Shown: in pieces, positions 10,282-22,005 of the stretch | Layout of the letters: each line of letters begins with the position of its first letter | Position numbering within the stretch: position 1 is the first letter of the stretch | Assembly: GCA_051294375.1 (NCBI GenBank) | Contig: CM119271.1 | Coordinates: forward strand, 7,430,162 to 7,494,161 | Source: Paraspadella gotoi | Lineage: Eukaryota; Chaetognatha | Direction of reading: 5' to 3' | DNA length: 64,000 bases | The notes under the pieces: generated by a model | What the model was told of the DNA's origin: nothing | The model's database searches: none | The model's input: only the letters and a program-made list of their open reading frames with translations | Made by a program: the position numbers and the translations under genes

Positions 10282-11370
10282 TTATCCGCCATCGGGAGAG
10301 AGACCCAGAATCTCGAGTATTTGAGACGGCTCCTCTATCATAGGTGGATGAAAGATCGGGGCTGAGACTTCGTTTGGCGTTCCTCGTCCGAAGATCATCG
10401 CCAATTCATCGATCGCTCTCAAAATATCGGGGGGGAGTTCCGATGTTTCTTCGTTATTAACGGCAGCCGTTGCGGCTGCGGCTGAAGATGTGGCGGCGGC
10501 GGCGTCGGCGGCGGCGGAACCAGAGGCTGCTGCATCGGCGGCTGCACTGCCCGGTTCGCCGCCGGCTGTAGCAGCGGCAAAATCGGCGGCGGCGGTTTCT
10601 TCCTCGAACAACTCGAGAATATTCTGAAGATCCGCGTCGATGGCCGATTTCATCGCCGCTCGAACCTTCGGAAGATTCAAGTCGACGTCCGCGACCTGTT
10701 CCGGCGACGAGGTCGCCTCCGTGGGAATCATCTCGTCGATGTCAGTCAAGGAGATCGAAGGCAAAGCTGCGTCGTGGTCGGAGATGAGCGCGTTCAGGTC
10801 TAAGTCCGACGAGGGATCGAAGTCGATGACGGGATAAGGTTGAGAAGAAGCCGGACGCAGTTGAAGAGAGTTTTTCGTTTGCCGCGGTTTGCTTTTGGAG
10901 CGATCGTCGATGTTTCCCGATGCAGCGGAGGTGGCTGCGGCGACAGCGGCCGGAGCGGCGGAGCGCCATTTCGCCGTCGCCGGAATCGAAGCAATGGCGG
11001 CGGACGTCGTCCTTGAGGCCTTATTGCGCGAAGATTTTCGCTTTCCGACTTTGTTGTCGCTGTTGTTTTTGTTCTTGTTCTTGTCTCTAACGATGTCACT
11101 CTTTCTGTGGTCGTTAGTATTTCTGTTGTTGCTCGTGTTGTTGTTGTTCTTTTGCCAGTAACGAACCGTATTTTCGTTCATTCGATGCAGCCGGACGACA
11201 GCAGAGCGGTTCCCGAGAATCTTCGCAGCCTTGGTGGCTTCGGCTTCGGCCTCGGCGGCGGGGTTTGGAGAGACGGTAGAAGTCGAGGAACTCCCGTGCG
11301 AATTAGAGCGCGGGAGATTAAACATGACGTTCCAGATGGATGGATGGAGGCATTCATTGGTACGCGTCAT
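10282..11370 (-). CDS. Ala-rich protein with a helix-turn-helix-like segment (putative DNA-binding protein)
   Basis: Best protein-coding candidate in the window, an uninterrupted minus-strand frame ending in TAA at 10282-10284. It stays open back to 11541 (419 aa), but the first 57 residues come from A-rich low-complexity DNA. I prefer the Met at 11368-11370 (362 aa), whose context CACAATGA is typical of animal starts. In 419-aa numbering, residues about 100-131 read like a helix-turn-helix: GNRSAV, then MNENTVRYWQK. This resembles the GNR-AA-R...VSE..VRRW pattern of Brinker/CENP-B-N/Psq-type DNA-binding domains, with one extra residue. An Asn/Lys-rich basic tract follows (about 131-175), then an acidic half (SSDLDLNALI, about 245-315), poly-Ala/Ser (about 316-362), and an ordered-looking C-terminus (PPDILRAIDELAMIFG, about 370-385). 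The gene lies in CpG-rich DNA. The nuclear DNA-binding role is inferred. An intron or a different start cannot be excluded, and I do not recognise the whole protein. Confidence 0.55.
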   Translation of the reverse strand: MTRTNECLHPSIWNVMFNLPRSNSHGSSSTSTVSPNPAAEAEAEATKAAKILGNRSAVVRLHRMNENTVRYWQKNNNNTSNNRNTNDHRKSDIVRDKNKNKNNSDNKVGKRKSSRNKASRTTSAAIASIPATAKWRSAAPAAVAAATSAASGNIDDRSKSKPRQTKNSLQLRPASSQPYPVIDFDPSSDLDLNALISDHDAALPSISLTDIDEMIPTEATSSPEQVADVDLNLPKVRAAMKSAIDADLQNILELFEEETAAADFAAATAGGEPGSAAADAAASGSAAADAAAATSSAAAATAAVNNEETSELPPDILRAIDELAMIFGRGTPNEVSAPIFHPPMIEEPSQILEILGLSPDGG

Positions 11371-12084
11371 TGTGATCCTTGCTTTTTTTTGTTTTGTTTT
11401 TTTTTTTGTTTTTTTCTCAGAAAAGTTACAAAGATAAATTCTGTGATCGAATCGAATAGAATTTTTTTTTTTTCGTTTGAAATTATTGCGCGGGAAGAGA
11501 AATTTTGAGTTCAACTTGAGATATGTATTCCGATTTTCCAATCTTTGTCGGGAGCTGGAGTTCAGAGTGTTTTTGGTGGCTCAGGGAATTTATGGCAGCA
11601 GCGTGACTGTCGATGAAAAGTCTCGAGAGCGAATGAATGATCGGAGGAAAAGGATCGAGAAATACGAAGTCAAGGACTCTCGAGATTTCGCGGGTCCATG
11701 GGAGAGGTAAGGTACCGTCGTAGCGGCATCGGAGTCACCTGACCCCTCGAATTATGGGGATTCGAATCCGAGAGGAGAATTAAGATGAGGAGGAGGCGGT
11801 AGTGATCAAGGGGTGGAGGAAGAGGGAAGAGGAAAGTTTTCTCACAACGGAATTATTTTTTGAAGAAGTATTTTTTTTAATATAAATTCAATTAATAGAT
11901 TCTTTCGCTCATCGAACCGAATATTGTAATTAAAAACTTGCAAAGTATTTTAGAATTTAAAAATATTAACTATTATGTATTGAAATTTTAAAATATTAAC
12001 TATTGGGCAATTATGTATTGTGATTAAAACCTTTGAACCGATCTTCCCGCTGCTTTCGAAAGTTTTGTACGTCGGCGTCCGATG
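11371..12084. other. Upstream flank of the helix-turn-helix gene
   Basis: Begins with an A/T homopolymer-rich stretch (11391-11480), probably the 5' untranslated or promoter region of the minus-strand gene, then mixed DNA and an AT-rich segment (11860-12030). No second gene seen. Confidence 0.4.
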
Positions 12085-12227
<143 letters not shown>

Positions 12228-12269
12228 CATGGGCTAGTCGACCCAGAAAGCGAGAGAGAGAGAGAGACA

Positions 12270-14840
12270 GAGACAGACTGTCGCCGTTCAATACTGCGTT
12301 CGGGTTCAACCTGTCGCGATAAACAATGCGCTCCTGGAAACAAATAACCCAAAAAAATAACATAAATTGAAATATCTCGAGACGGTTTTTGAAGAAGTCA
12401 CTGTATATAACAAAACTGTTAAGATAGTCATCAAGGCATCGTTTGAATGTTTGACTATAAAATATAAAATATTCTAAAATTAATAAGCAAAAAAAAAAAA
12501 GAAGAAATACAAAAAACAAAATCGAACCAAAACCCAAAAAAAATTTACAAGAAAACACGCGACCGTCGACGATGGCAAAACCATAGAATGGGCGCCGTTC
12601 GCCCGAACCAATCTGGTACAAAGGGGGGAGGGTGAGGGGATGAGGGGGGAGTGAGTCCAGGTGTCGACTCTCGAGCGAAAGAAGGAAATCGGCGAGCGAA
12701 AGAAAAAAAAATGAGTGAAGGAGATCGAAGGCGGAAACGATTCGACTTTGTCGTCGTTGTTGTTAATGTGTTTTGTTGTTGTTGTTGTTGTTGTTGTTGT
12801 CGTTCCAATCAAGGGAAATATCGGTTTATCTATTTAGCGTTCCCTTAGTTTTCTTCCTTTTTATATAAATTATTGAAACTTCTATTTATTAAAAATTTGG
12901 TTTCAGTCAGTTCTTCAATCACGATTCTGCGACGGCGATGAAGCCCAGGGTGACGCGTCCAATGTTTCGCGATACGAGGATGAGCCCCGAGAACGTCACG
13001 CGGTAGAAAGAAATCAGACAGAGAGAGACAGAGAAAAGAGGAAGAGACTACTTACTCCCTCGTCTTTTCGATCGCCAATCTCATCAGTGTCATCCCTAAA
13101 CTCGTCATTATTGGTTCGTTCTCATCCTTGAACTTTAAGGCGGTCGTTGCTCTTTATATACTATATCTTTATATCTCATTTAATCGGTAATATCGATCGA
13201 TTCTATTTCCATCTAATTCGATGTCAGGATCGATAAATCCGAGATTTCGACGAATCTAAGGTTTTCTAATGTGGTTTTTTTTTTTCGCCGAGAGAAATTA
13301 TCAGTTTATCAGTTTCTGCCATCCTTTTGTTCTTTTCTTTCTCTCTCTCTTTTTTTTTTCTTTCGTCGATATTTCTTTTTTTGTTGTAACATTCCTCATT
13401 TTTTTCATTTCATTTTTCATTTTTTCTCCCTTTCTTCCTTTTTTTTCCCTTTTTTCCTTTTTTTCTTCCACTCTACGCGTACATCTTGATTTTCTTTCCT
13501 TCCTTCCAAAGTCCCTCACCAATTTTAAACGGTGCTTTCCATTTCTTGACAAGCGCCGCCCCCGGTCCTGTCGTCATCGTCCTCGGCTATCGTAGGCGGC
13601 GCCAAAAGTTAAGCCCGCCGCCGAAACCGTAGTTTCCGTTGGCCCAACTTCGGCGTATTAAAGTCGTTTTAATTAGAGGGGTGGGACACAGTTTTTATGA
13701 TAAGCTACATAATCGTTCTTAAGCAATATCTTTTTCATTCGTGATTTGCTCAAATAAATGTTGGTTATCGCAATATATCATTGACATTAATTATCAGTTT
13801 TTAATAATCTATATATTTACCCGTTTTCCCCATATTACGTGATATTATTATTGTATCGGCGGTGGCGAGAGTCGCCGTAGGGGAAGACGGCTCAACGTCC
13901 GAGGATTGGGAATGAGAATATCTTTGTTCAAGTTTCCCAAATTCGGGATTGGGAGTCGCGACGACGGATAATTGAAGAAGGAAAAAGGGTTGGCCGAGGC
14001 AATCTGGGTTATTTTAGATAACGTTTGATTTGGTATTTTGTAAATTCTTCAGTTGCCTCAAAGATTACGACGTCGAAACGGTTTTAAGACCGTTTATTTA
14101 CCTTTTAACCCAATTTTTTTTGTTTATTTGGATTGTTTACAAACAATTTGGAAATGCTTTTAATTCCTCGCCTGTTTTTAACTTCGATAAATAAACAACT
14201 TTTGAAACCGCGATCGTCGCCATTTGTAAAATAAGTCTGAAAGCAGAGGCAACTTAAACAATTATCATAAACTGAATGTCGACATTATTGCTTATATAGT
14301 ATTCCCAAATAACCTTTGACTCTCTTGGACGCTACTTTGTCTCATAACCCAGGTTCTGATAAATCACATCAAAAGCCAACCGATACCGGCCCGTGTAGAC
14401 CTACTCCTACACAGTAGGACCTGCACCTACAGTGTCTCCAGCTTACTGTCACTTTACAATAGTTAAGTTTTAAATTATCTTCGTATAATTTTTATATTGG
14501 TTGTTTTGGGAACTCAAATGATTCGAACAAAGACGTCACCGCATTGTACCAATTTCATAAGTATCTATATTATTAATAAACTGATTCCTCCCGTCCGTTT
14601 TGCCATTGGACGACGGAGGCGGTCGAAAAAAACGAGAAAAAAAGGTCCGTCGATGGGTCATCGGGTCATATTAGGTCAACTTGGACCCCAAAAAAATCGT
14701 TGATCGATTCGCTTATCGGTTTCGCCCTCGAACGTTCGACTCACTCATTTTCGATCTTTCGCCCACAGAAACTCATTTTCTCGGCGGGAACAGAAAAAGA
14801 AAAGAGGATCGATTGGGATGACTTATGGCTGAGTATTAGC
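12270..14840. other. Intergenic stretch with no supportable gene
   Basis: Holds a (TTG)n run (12771-12800), a T/C-rich tract (13320-13510), a small GC-rich patch (13555-13640: CGGCGCCAAAAGTTAAGCCC) and ordinary AT-rich DNA. CTACTCCTACACAGTAGGAC near 14400 is a short imperfect palindrome. The open frames in the T-rich tract are compositional. Confidence 0.5.
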
Positions 14841-14848
14841 CGCTCGAT

Positions 14849-14850
<2 letters not shown>

Positions 14851-14896
<46 letters not shown>

Positions 14897-15018
14897 GAGA
14901 AAATGACGAAGACTTAGAAACGAAAGAGGCGGGTGATATCGAGAGAAACAGAAAGAATAAAAAAAAAATAAAGAGCGAGAGCGAGAGCGAGAGCGAGAGC
15001 GAGAGAGCGAGAGAGCGA
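14851..15018. repeat. (GA)n and (GAGAGC)n microsatellites
   Basis: GA tract at 14851-14893, and a hexanucleotide GAGCGA-type array at 14973-15018. Confidence 0.9.
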
Positions 15019-15124
15019 AATAAAAGCGAGTCAAAGTACGAATTACCATGAGGCTCATGCGCCAGTATCATTAAGGCCGTAACGAGTTTGTTTACAGATG
15101 GCGCGGCGGCCGGTTTTCGATTTT

Positions 15125-15126
<2 letters not shown>

Positions 15127-15166
<40 letters not shown>

Positions 15167-15297
15167 GCGTTTCGCGCTCGAGCGTCGTCCGTGATGAATT
15201 ACAGTCTCGAGCTCTCGGGCGAGCGAAAGACGTTTTACCCTGTCTTAAGTTTAGGTATTTTTTTTTAGTCGGAAATATTAGAAATTTTTGCGTGTGT

Positions 15298-15375
<78 letters not shown>

Positions 15376-15381
15376 CAGAGA
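15127..15381. repeat. CT tract and GA tract in inverted arrangement
   Basis: (CT)n at 15127-15164 and (GA)n with interruptions at 15298-15381, separated by about 133 bp of non-repetitive DNA. The two tracts are complementary and could pair. Confidence 0.9.
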
Positions 15382-15458
15382 CATAGAGCAAGACGGGGAC
15401 TGACAAGTAACGAATTCGCTTTGGTTTTCATTTCCAGGCTCCCGTGGCCCTCGAGTGG

Positions 15459-15516
15459 CCCGGTCGGTCTGTCGGTCGGTCTGTCGGTCGGTCTGTTGGT
15501 CGGTCTGTCGGTCGGT
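15459..15516. repeat. 12-bp minisatellite (GTCGGTCGGTCT)n
   Basis: Nearly five copies with one substitution. Related GACC/GGAC words occur at 372-408, 27870-27900 and 34615-34640. Confidence 0.9.
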
Positions 15517-15736
15517 TGCCAAAACTCGTCACTGAAATTCACGCCTCGTTTCACCGAACTTTTCGTCACCAGTCGTCACCTCTCACGCGACATTCACGAA
15601 ACATAAATAAAAACCGTTTAAAATTTTGAAACCGTAGAGACGTAATCACACTGCCCGTTGGATGAGAATATGCCGTATTTGGCTATACCCAAATCGTCCC
15701 CGTTTCAACCTAATTAAATTTATTTTTACTTTCGAT

Positions 15737-15970
15737 AATTAGGTTAGAGGTTAGGCCGTTAGGGAATAGGTTAAGGATTAGATTTAGGGAATAGGTTAAG
15801 GATTTGGTTAGCATTTTAGTTAAGAATTAAGGTTTAAGATTAGAAAATAAGGTTATGGTTTAGCGTTAGGATTAGGATAAGGTTAGAGATAAGGGTTAGG
15901 GATTGTATTAAGATTTTGGAAAGAGATTAAAACTAGATATTAGGGTTAAAATTAAGGTTAAGAATTAGGA
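15737..15970 (+). repeat. Degenerate telomere-like (GTTAGG)-type array
   Basis: Over about 230 bp, words such as GGTTAG, TTAGGG, TTAGGA and GGTTAAG recur irregularly, all on the plus strand. Too degenerate for a functional telomere. It could be an interstitial telomeric relic or a G/T-rich satellite. Confidence 0.55.
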
Positions 15971-16160
15971 ATTTAAAAAGAGTGTCCCGTATTTCATCAA
16001 CGTAATGGCGCAACGGGCTTCGTTGCCTCACTCAAAGGTCCAGCTTTCGCGCCGGTTAAACTATCGGGAGCAAGCCTTCCTTCAACGGGGCACACAAGGT
16101 GTGGGGGAGAGCCGCATTGAAAGAGGGGCTTTGCCCCCACCTTTTATCAGAACAAAACAG
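15971..16160. other. Mixed-composition non-coding stretch
   Basis: A GC-balanced patch with a short stem-like motif (GAGGGGCTTTGCCCCCACC near 16122). No RNA gene or open frame can be supported. Confidence 0.3.
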
Positions 16161-16230
16161 AAGAGAACAGAACCGAATAGAAGGGAACGGAAGAGAACAG
16201 AATCGAATAGAAGGGAACGGAAGAGAACAG
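16161..16230. repeat. 30-bp tandem repeat, 2.3 copies
   Basis: AAGAGAACAG, AACCGAATAG and AAGGGAACGG form a 30-bp unit starting at 16161, 16191 and (partial) 16221. There is one substitution between units. Confidence 0.85.
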
Positions 16231-17240
16231 ATCGTGGTCATAGATTTCAACACCATTTCGTTTCTCTCATAACAATTTCCTCAATGAGGAGTTTTTCACA
16301 GAACGGGACTTTTTATCAAATTTTTCACTTCATTTCACATCGAACTTTTATCGCGTTTCACGCGATTCGATATTCACGCCCATCGCTTTTCATTCATAAT
16401 TTTTACTTCATTTCACAATGAATTTCTCACGAAATTTCTTACACGACGTTTTTTTTTTCACACCCGAACTCAACCGCACGGATTTTTCAACTTGTCGCGT
16501 CGTCGACGTGAATGAACTGTGACGTATGACGTGTGACTTTAACGGTGGATAACGAGAATCTCGTGACGTTAATTGACGTTAATTTATGTGACTTGACTTC
16601 GGATTTTTTTTAAAGGAAAAAAAAGAGTGATCACGGTCTTTGGATATAAGTTATTTCGAAAATTTTACAAATTTAAATTGATATATAGTGAGAGCTTTAG
16701 TTGGATGGAGCAATATTTAATTGATTGGTTGACGTCTTTTAAAACTTCTTGACTCTGGTTAGCGTCGCTGCGTCAGATGGCATGGGAGTAGAACGCCTAG
16801 TTTTGATCGACGTCCTTTCCAATGAAATTTTTCTCTTTTTTTTTATTCTTAAAAAACAATTTTTCCTTTTTTTTTTTATTCTTTAGCATATTTCTAACCG
16901 TCGTCGTTGTTCTATCTTCGTCGTCGTCGTCGTCGTCGTACGAAAAAAAAATTGATTAATCAACAAATGGACAAAAATGTGTTGGCTACCGTACGATATT
17001 TCCACTTTTTGTCGACTTCTCATTTAGACTATCTTTCTCTGTATCACGCTATGTTTCACTGTAACTTTTGGTAGTACAACCCTCTTCCCAGTTCGAGATC
17101 CATAACTACTCTCTAGTCTCTCTCACTCTCTCTCTCTCTCTCTCTCTCTCTCCCTTCTTCCTGAACCATCGATTCGGAACTGAAATCGAAAATGGAGGAC
17201 CGGACGACCGGACATCCGGACATCTATCTCTCGTCTCTTT
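16231..17240. other. AT-rich intergenic stretch
   Basis: TTCA/CAC-rich DNA near 16260-16440, a GTGACGT-rich part (16510-16590), a CGT-triplet run (16918-16940) and a CT tract (17105-17152). No gene supported. Confidence 0.5.
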
Positions 17241-17254
17241 GGAGGTCGACAATC

Positions 17255-17362
17255 GAGAGTGGTGAGAGTGCAGGGAGCGGGATTTAGAGAGTGGAGATTG
17301 GAGTTTAGCGAGTGGAAAGTTGAGAGAGTGGAGTTCGGAGAGTGGAGTGTGGAGTATAGTAA
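17255..17362. repeat. Degenerate GAGAGTGGAG minisatellite
   Basis: Irregular copies of a 10-20-bp G/A-rich unit (GAGAGTGGAG, GCGAGTGGAA, GAGAGTGGAG, GGAGAGTGGAG). Confidence 0.6.
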
Positions 17363-17365
17363 GAG

Positions 17366-17643
17366 TTACATTTCTGTTGGATTTTTTGCTAAAACAATGA
17401 AATACAGAAATGTTAGTCTAGTCAGCTGCATCGGAGAAGGCAATAAAGAAATTTAAGTATGTACGTTTAATTTACTTCAAAGAATGAAACAAAATGTAGA
17501 ATTGATTCTAAATTTTATTTGAAAGATAGTAGGTTCATGTAGGTTAAGAACAGTCATAAGCAAGTTTGGGACAGAAGATCGAACAAATAGGAGAAAGACG
17601 ACGACAAAGCGAATATGAGGACAACGAAGACGAATAAAAGGAG

Positions 17644-17678
<35 letters not shown>

Positions 17679-18990
17679 AGCTGACTCTCGATAGGAACAA
17701 AAGCTTTTATGCTCTGAACAAGAAAGGCGCCCTCCTCACTCTGAAAGTAGATAGTTTTTTTTTTTCATTGGAGAGAAATAAAACTGTGGGATCTGAGAGA
17801 GAGAGAGAGAGAGAGAGATTGGGAGAGAGAGAGAGAGTGAGAGAGAGAGAGAGAGAGAGGGGGGGGGATCGGTCGCGAAGGACGAGGACCCCCAAAAATC
17901 GTTCCCATTTGCAGACATCTTCACTTTTTTTTTTGTTCACACGCATAAGCAAATATTTTTTTTCTGTTCGACTCTATTCGGTACAAACGATTGAGAGACG
18001 AATGGCCTGAATTTAGAAAATAGTCGTGGGTGAAAAGTGCACAGTGGGCTAAATGTAAAAAAAAAAATGTGGTTGAAATGGCTACTAGCTTGTGTGGGTG
18101 ATATGGGACTATTTGTTTTTGTATTGTTTTGTATAACTGAATAATGTCATTTTATTTGAGGATAATATAGTGAATGTCATTTTAGAGTTTAAAAAGAGTA
18201 ATTCGTTGTAATTCGAGTCAAATGTCAATCGAGGGCGGAATGAGAAACGTGGGTTAAACGTTCGCGTGGATGAGATGTTCTGCTTCTTTGAAGAATAGAT
18301 TCTTTCGTGATATCTTTCGTACATAATATTACTAATATACTGATATACTCGGTGACTCAAATAACGAAAATTTGGAAAAACAAAATATGTACCAATTTCA
18401 TATGACTTAGATCGGTGCATTCGATATTCCACGAAGCTATGAAAACGAGAATATCATTAATAGTTCAAAAATTACCATTTATTTTTTTTACTATTTTACA
18501 TACTATTTTCCTCTTCTACTTCCATCGCACTATTCCATAAATTTATAATATCACTCGCTCTAATACAACGCCCAAACTTTACTTATATTTTTTTCTACGA
18601 TTCTCCGTTCTATGTACTTCTCCCGTTCGTATTTTCTCTCCCCTTTATTTTTATAGTCTCTCCACTCAGTCACCACCCCCCCACTACCCACCGCCCTCCA
18701 CTTTCCCCACCGCGCCGCAGCCGCGGCGGCGTTTCGTCGCCATCTTTCTGCCCCGGACGGATCGCCGTCCATTCGCCGAGGAAGGGGGAGGCATGGGGGG
18801 GGGGGAGTGGGGTTGTGAGGTGAAGGGATAGTGAGGGATCGGTGAGGGGGGGAGGTAAAAGGGGTTGGTTTGTGAGGGTCATTGTTTCTGAAGTTTTTTA
18901 GTTTGTTTTTTTGGGTTTTTTTGTGGTGAAGTACTAAAACTAATAGAGCCTTATGTCGACTGTAGTCGTAGTAAAGAGACGCGGGGGGTG
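17366..18990. other. Intergenic stretch with GAC and GA repeats
   Basis: (GAC)n at 17641-17680, interrupted GA tracts at 17798-17860, AT-rich DNA at 18020-18600, and a C-rich then G-rich patch at 18660-18870. Open frames here come from repeats. Confidence 0.5.
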
Positions 18991-19001
18991 ATCATCGACA
19001 A

Positions 19002-19076
19002 ATAAATACATACATAAATAAATAAATACATACATAAATACATACATACAAATAAATACATAAAAACAAATACATA
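19002..19076. repeat. (ATAC/ATAA)n tetranucleotide repeat
   Basis: Mixed AAATACATACAT and AATAAATA tetranucleotides. Confidence 0.9.
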
Positions 19077-20020
19077 GTCAACACACGGCACGGGCAGTGG
19101 ACAATTTGAAAAGCGTGTCTAATACGAAGAGCAGAAGGAATTGACAAAACGACGCGCGATGGGGAGCAAAGATCGCCAGCGCGGGATGTCAAGATCGGAC
19201 GATCCAGAGTTCCGGCGAAACCGAGAGATGGACCGGGATCGTGGGATCGAGATATCCTGAGGATTCGAATATTAAAAAGCGAAGTTTCCCCTGGGGATCG
19301 CGGACTCGGATCGTCGCCCTGGTTGTCGTCGTTGGATGTCGTCGTCGTCATCATCTTTTTAAGAGAGGACAATGATATCCTATGCGGTCATCGTTTTTAT
19401 ACCTTTTTTTATTGTTACAACAGTTTGTAAAAAGATCAAGTCTTTATTGAACACGCTTTCACTGGGAAAAAAAATTTTATTATAAAAATAAAATATACTA
19501 ATTAATTTTTGTTCCGTTAATCCCATTTACAATCGAGCGCAAAATTTTCAATTTCTATAATCTTATCGCAGTCGTCGGGATTAACTGTTGTAGCTGTTTT
19601 CGATCAGTGAGAAGCTTATCGTCGTTTTAGACCAATGAAGCTCGCGGATTCCCTCATCGGTGTTATTATTGCTAATGACTAATGTCTCTGTTGTTGTGAT
19701 AGCCTGAATGAGAGAGAGAGAGAGCGAGAGAGAGAGAGAGAGAGAGATAAAATGAGCCAAGTGGGAAAAGAGGGAGATAGAAAAAATAAAAATAAAAAAA
19801 GCACAAAACGGACGATGGAAAAAAAAGAAGATTGATAGAAGAACAGTGGGAGAGAGAGAGATAACGTGGACAGATCAAGGGAGACAGACAGAGAGATAGG
19901 CAGACAAAGTCGGACTAGGAGATAAAAAGAGGTTTTATCTTCACCACACATGCCTAACTGACTTCGGATAAGAATCGAGGCGTTCGCGCGATGGAAGGTA
20001 ATGGAGTATGAATTCTCTCT
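19077..20020. other. Intergenic stretch
   Basis: A GC-balanced part (19085-19340) gives a 33-codon Arg/Asp-rich frame (ATG at 19159) that I do not consider a gene. AT-rich DNA follows, then a GA tract (19709-19748) and A/G-rich DNA. Confidence 0.45.
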
Positions 20021-20024
20021 CTCC

Positions 20025-20233
20025 CTCTCTCATCCTCTCTCATCTCCCTCTCTCTCTCTTCTCTCTCTCTCTGCTCTCTCTCTCTCTCTCTCTCTCTTTC
20101 CCGGAGCGTTATCCTTTTTCCTCTTCCCTCTCTCTGGATGAGAAGGGGAAACCCGTATTTGGATAATGGACGTTTATTGACAATGGAGGGATCCTCCCGG
20201 TTGTTTGGTGGGAGAGAGAGAAGAGAGAGAGAG

Positions 20234-20306
<73 letters not shown>
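20025..20306. repeat. CT tract and GA tract in inverted arrangement
   Basis: CT-rich at 20025-20098 and GA-rich at 20214-20306, about 115 bp apart. The intervening DNA includes GGATAATGGACGTTTATTG. Confidence 0.85.
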
Positions 20307-20310
<4 letters not shown>

Positions 20311-20720
20311 TTTCGTCGCCGTCGCCGTCGCCGTCCCTTGGACTTGATTGTCTTGGATATTAGGGTTATCGTTGAAAAGATATAACTTAATACAAAGACA
20401 TAAGGGATAAATGATCAATAATTTAAAAAACAAATCGTATTCTTTGTTTATCCCGTCGGGTTTTCGAAATCTGCGACTTTCGTGACAAAGTTAGGGAATT
20501 CCGATTGGTGAGGACTGAGGAGTGAGGAAGGCAACAATGGAAATGAAGAATTGAAGTAGGGCAGGTACGTAGGAGCGAAGTGAAACATAACCCCCTCAGT
20601 AGGAGCAAAAAGAGAGAACACTCAACGGTAATCAAATATACCTTTTTTTTAATCTATTATTTTACGTATTTGAGAATTACATTCCGTTATATTTGATCAT
20701 TATGTTGGATACAAATTTTT

Positions 20721-20754
<34 letters not shown>

Positions 20755-20764
20755 CTCTCTCTCT

Positions 20765-20851
<87 letters not shown>

Positions 20852-20969
20852 CCTCTCTCTGCTCTCTCTCCTTCTCTCGCCCTTCCGGACTCCAACTCGT
20901 CCCCGTTTCCAATTCAATCGAACGCCAGCAACAATGGAACTGAGGGGACTTTCTTCGGTCCCAAACAAT

Positions 20970-21032
<63 letters not shown>

Positions 21033-21169
21033 GAGTGATAGTGAAAGCCACTTAGTTATTTCAACTCCCGACGTTTATTCATTATTCTTTTCACTGGTCG
21101 GGGGGAGGCGGGGGGGGGCAGCATCGCCGGTGAGGTTTTAACGAGGACGAAGAGATGGAAGAGAAATAC

Positions 21170-21480
21170 CGAACGACGAAACGACGACGACGATGACGAC
21201 GCTGACAACGAAGTCAAAGAGCGACGACGACAAAAAGACATTGAGGTCAAAAACGCAAAACGATGACAAAGTAAATGAATTAAACCGACAACGACCACGA
21301 CGACGAACAGCGAGAACGACAGCAACGACTCCGAAAAACGGGTCGGATAAGACGATCACAACAAGATGACGATAGCGGACGACGAGCCACGAAGACGAAT
21401 ACGACAAAGACGGCGACAAGTAATGAACGACGACGAGTAAAAACGACGGCGACGATAAGGGTATGACGTCGATCACGCAT
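21170..21480 (+). pseudogene. Asp/Asn-rich coding-like tract with shifting frame, copy 1
   Basis: GAC-rich but not a pure repeat. Acidic peptide segments can be read along the whole stretch only by changing frame several times. The cleaner copy at 24555-24895 shows the same. Either an acidic low-complexity exon damaged by indels, or a diverged GAC microsatellite. No start or splice sites are convincing. Confidence 0.25.
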
Positions 21481-21597
21481 TAGAGTAATGTGAAAATGGA
21501 AAATAAAAAAATTTTTAGAAAATTTAAAAATTTAGTAAAATAAAAATATAAAATAAAAAACCGACTAAACAATTTAGTAAATTATTTTTTAATTTTA

Positions 21598-22005
21598 TAT
21601 AATAGAGGCACTTAAGTAAGCTAATATTTATTATAATACATAAAATTATAACATGCAAATTTTTAAATTTAAGAATCGGACTTATGGATTCCCTTGCAAA
21701 AGTTTAATATAAGAAAGTATATATTTTTATTTAAATTATTTGATTAAGTTAGTCAAAAATGTAAAAAACTATATTTAAGACGCCCGGATTTTTTAATTTC
21801 CAGCTAAAAATATAGTTTTTTGTAATTTAACCTATTTATGACTATAATTTTTTGAAAAAAGAATTTTATTTTCTTTTATCACTTTTAACAAAGAATCTGT
21901 TCTGTTCTCAGAATTTAAAAAAAAAAACATTTTGAATAATTTTTAACATTATATAAGGGTATAACTATATACAAAAATAAGCTTACTCGTGCTACTATAA
22001 TTTGT
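21598..22005. mobile_element. Foldback/MITE-like element, family FB, member 2
   Basis: Inverted arms start with GCACTTAAGTAAGCT near 21608 and, read from the other end, GCACGAGTAAGCTTATTTTTG near 21990. Inside, TTTTTAAATTTAAGAATC... on the left pairs with the complement of GAATCTGTTCTGTTCTCAGA on the right, and AAAAGTTTAATATAAGAAAG pairs with TTCTTTTATCACTTTTAAC. The centre pairs as AAAAACTATATTT with AAATATAGTTTTTT. The internal order matches member 1. Entirely AT-rich and non-coding. Confidence 0.5.

Noticed and set aside
14823-15569. 248-codon minus-strand open frame
   Set aside because: It is assembled from two CT/GA arrays, a GTCGGTCGGTCT minisatellite and spacer DNA. No conserved segment.
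19159-19260. Short Arg/Asp-rich frame starting MGSKDRQRG
   Set aside because: 33 codons only, compositional, with no splice context.
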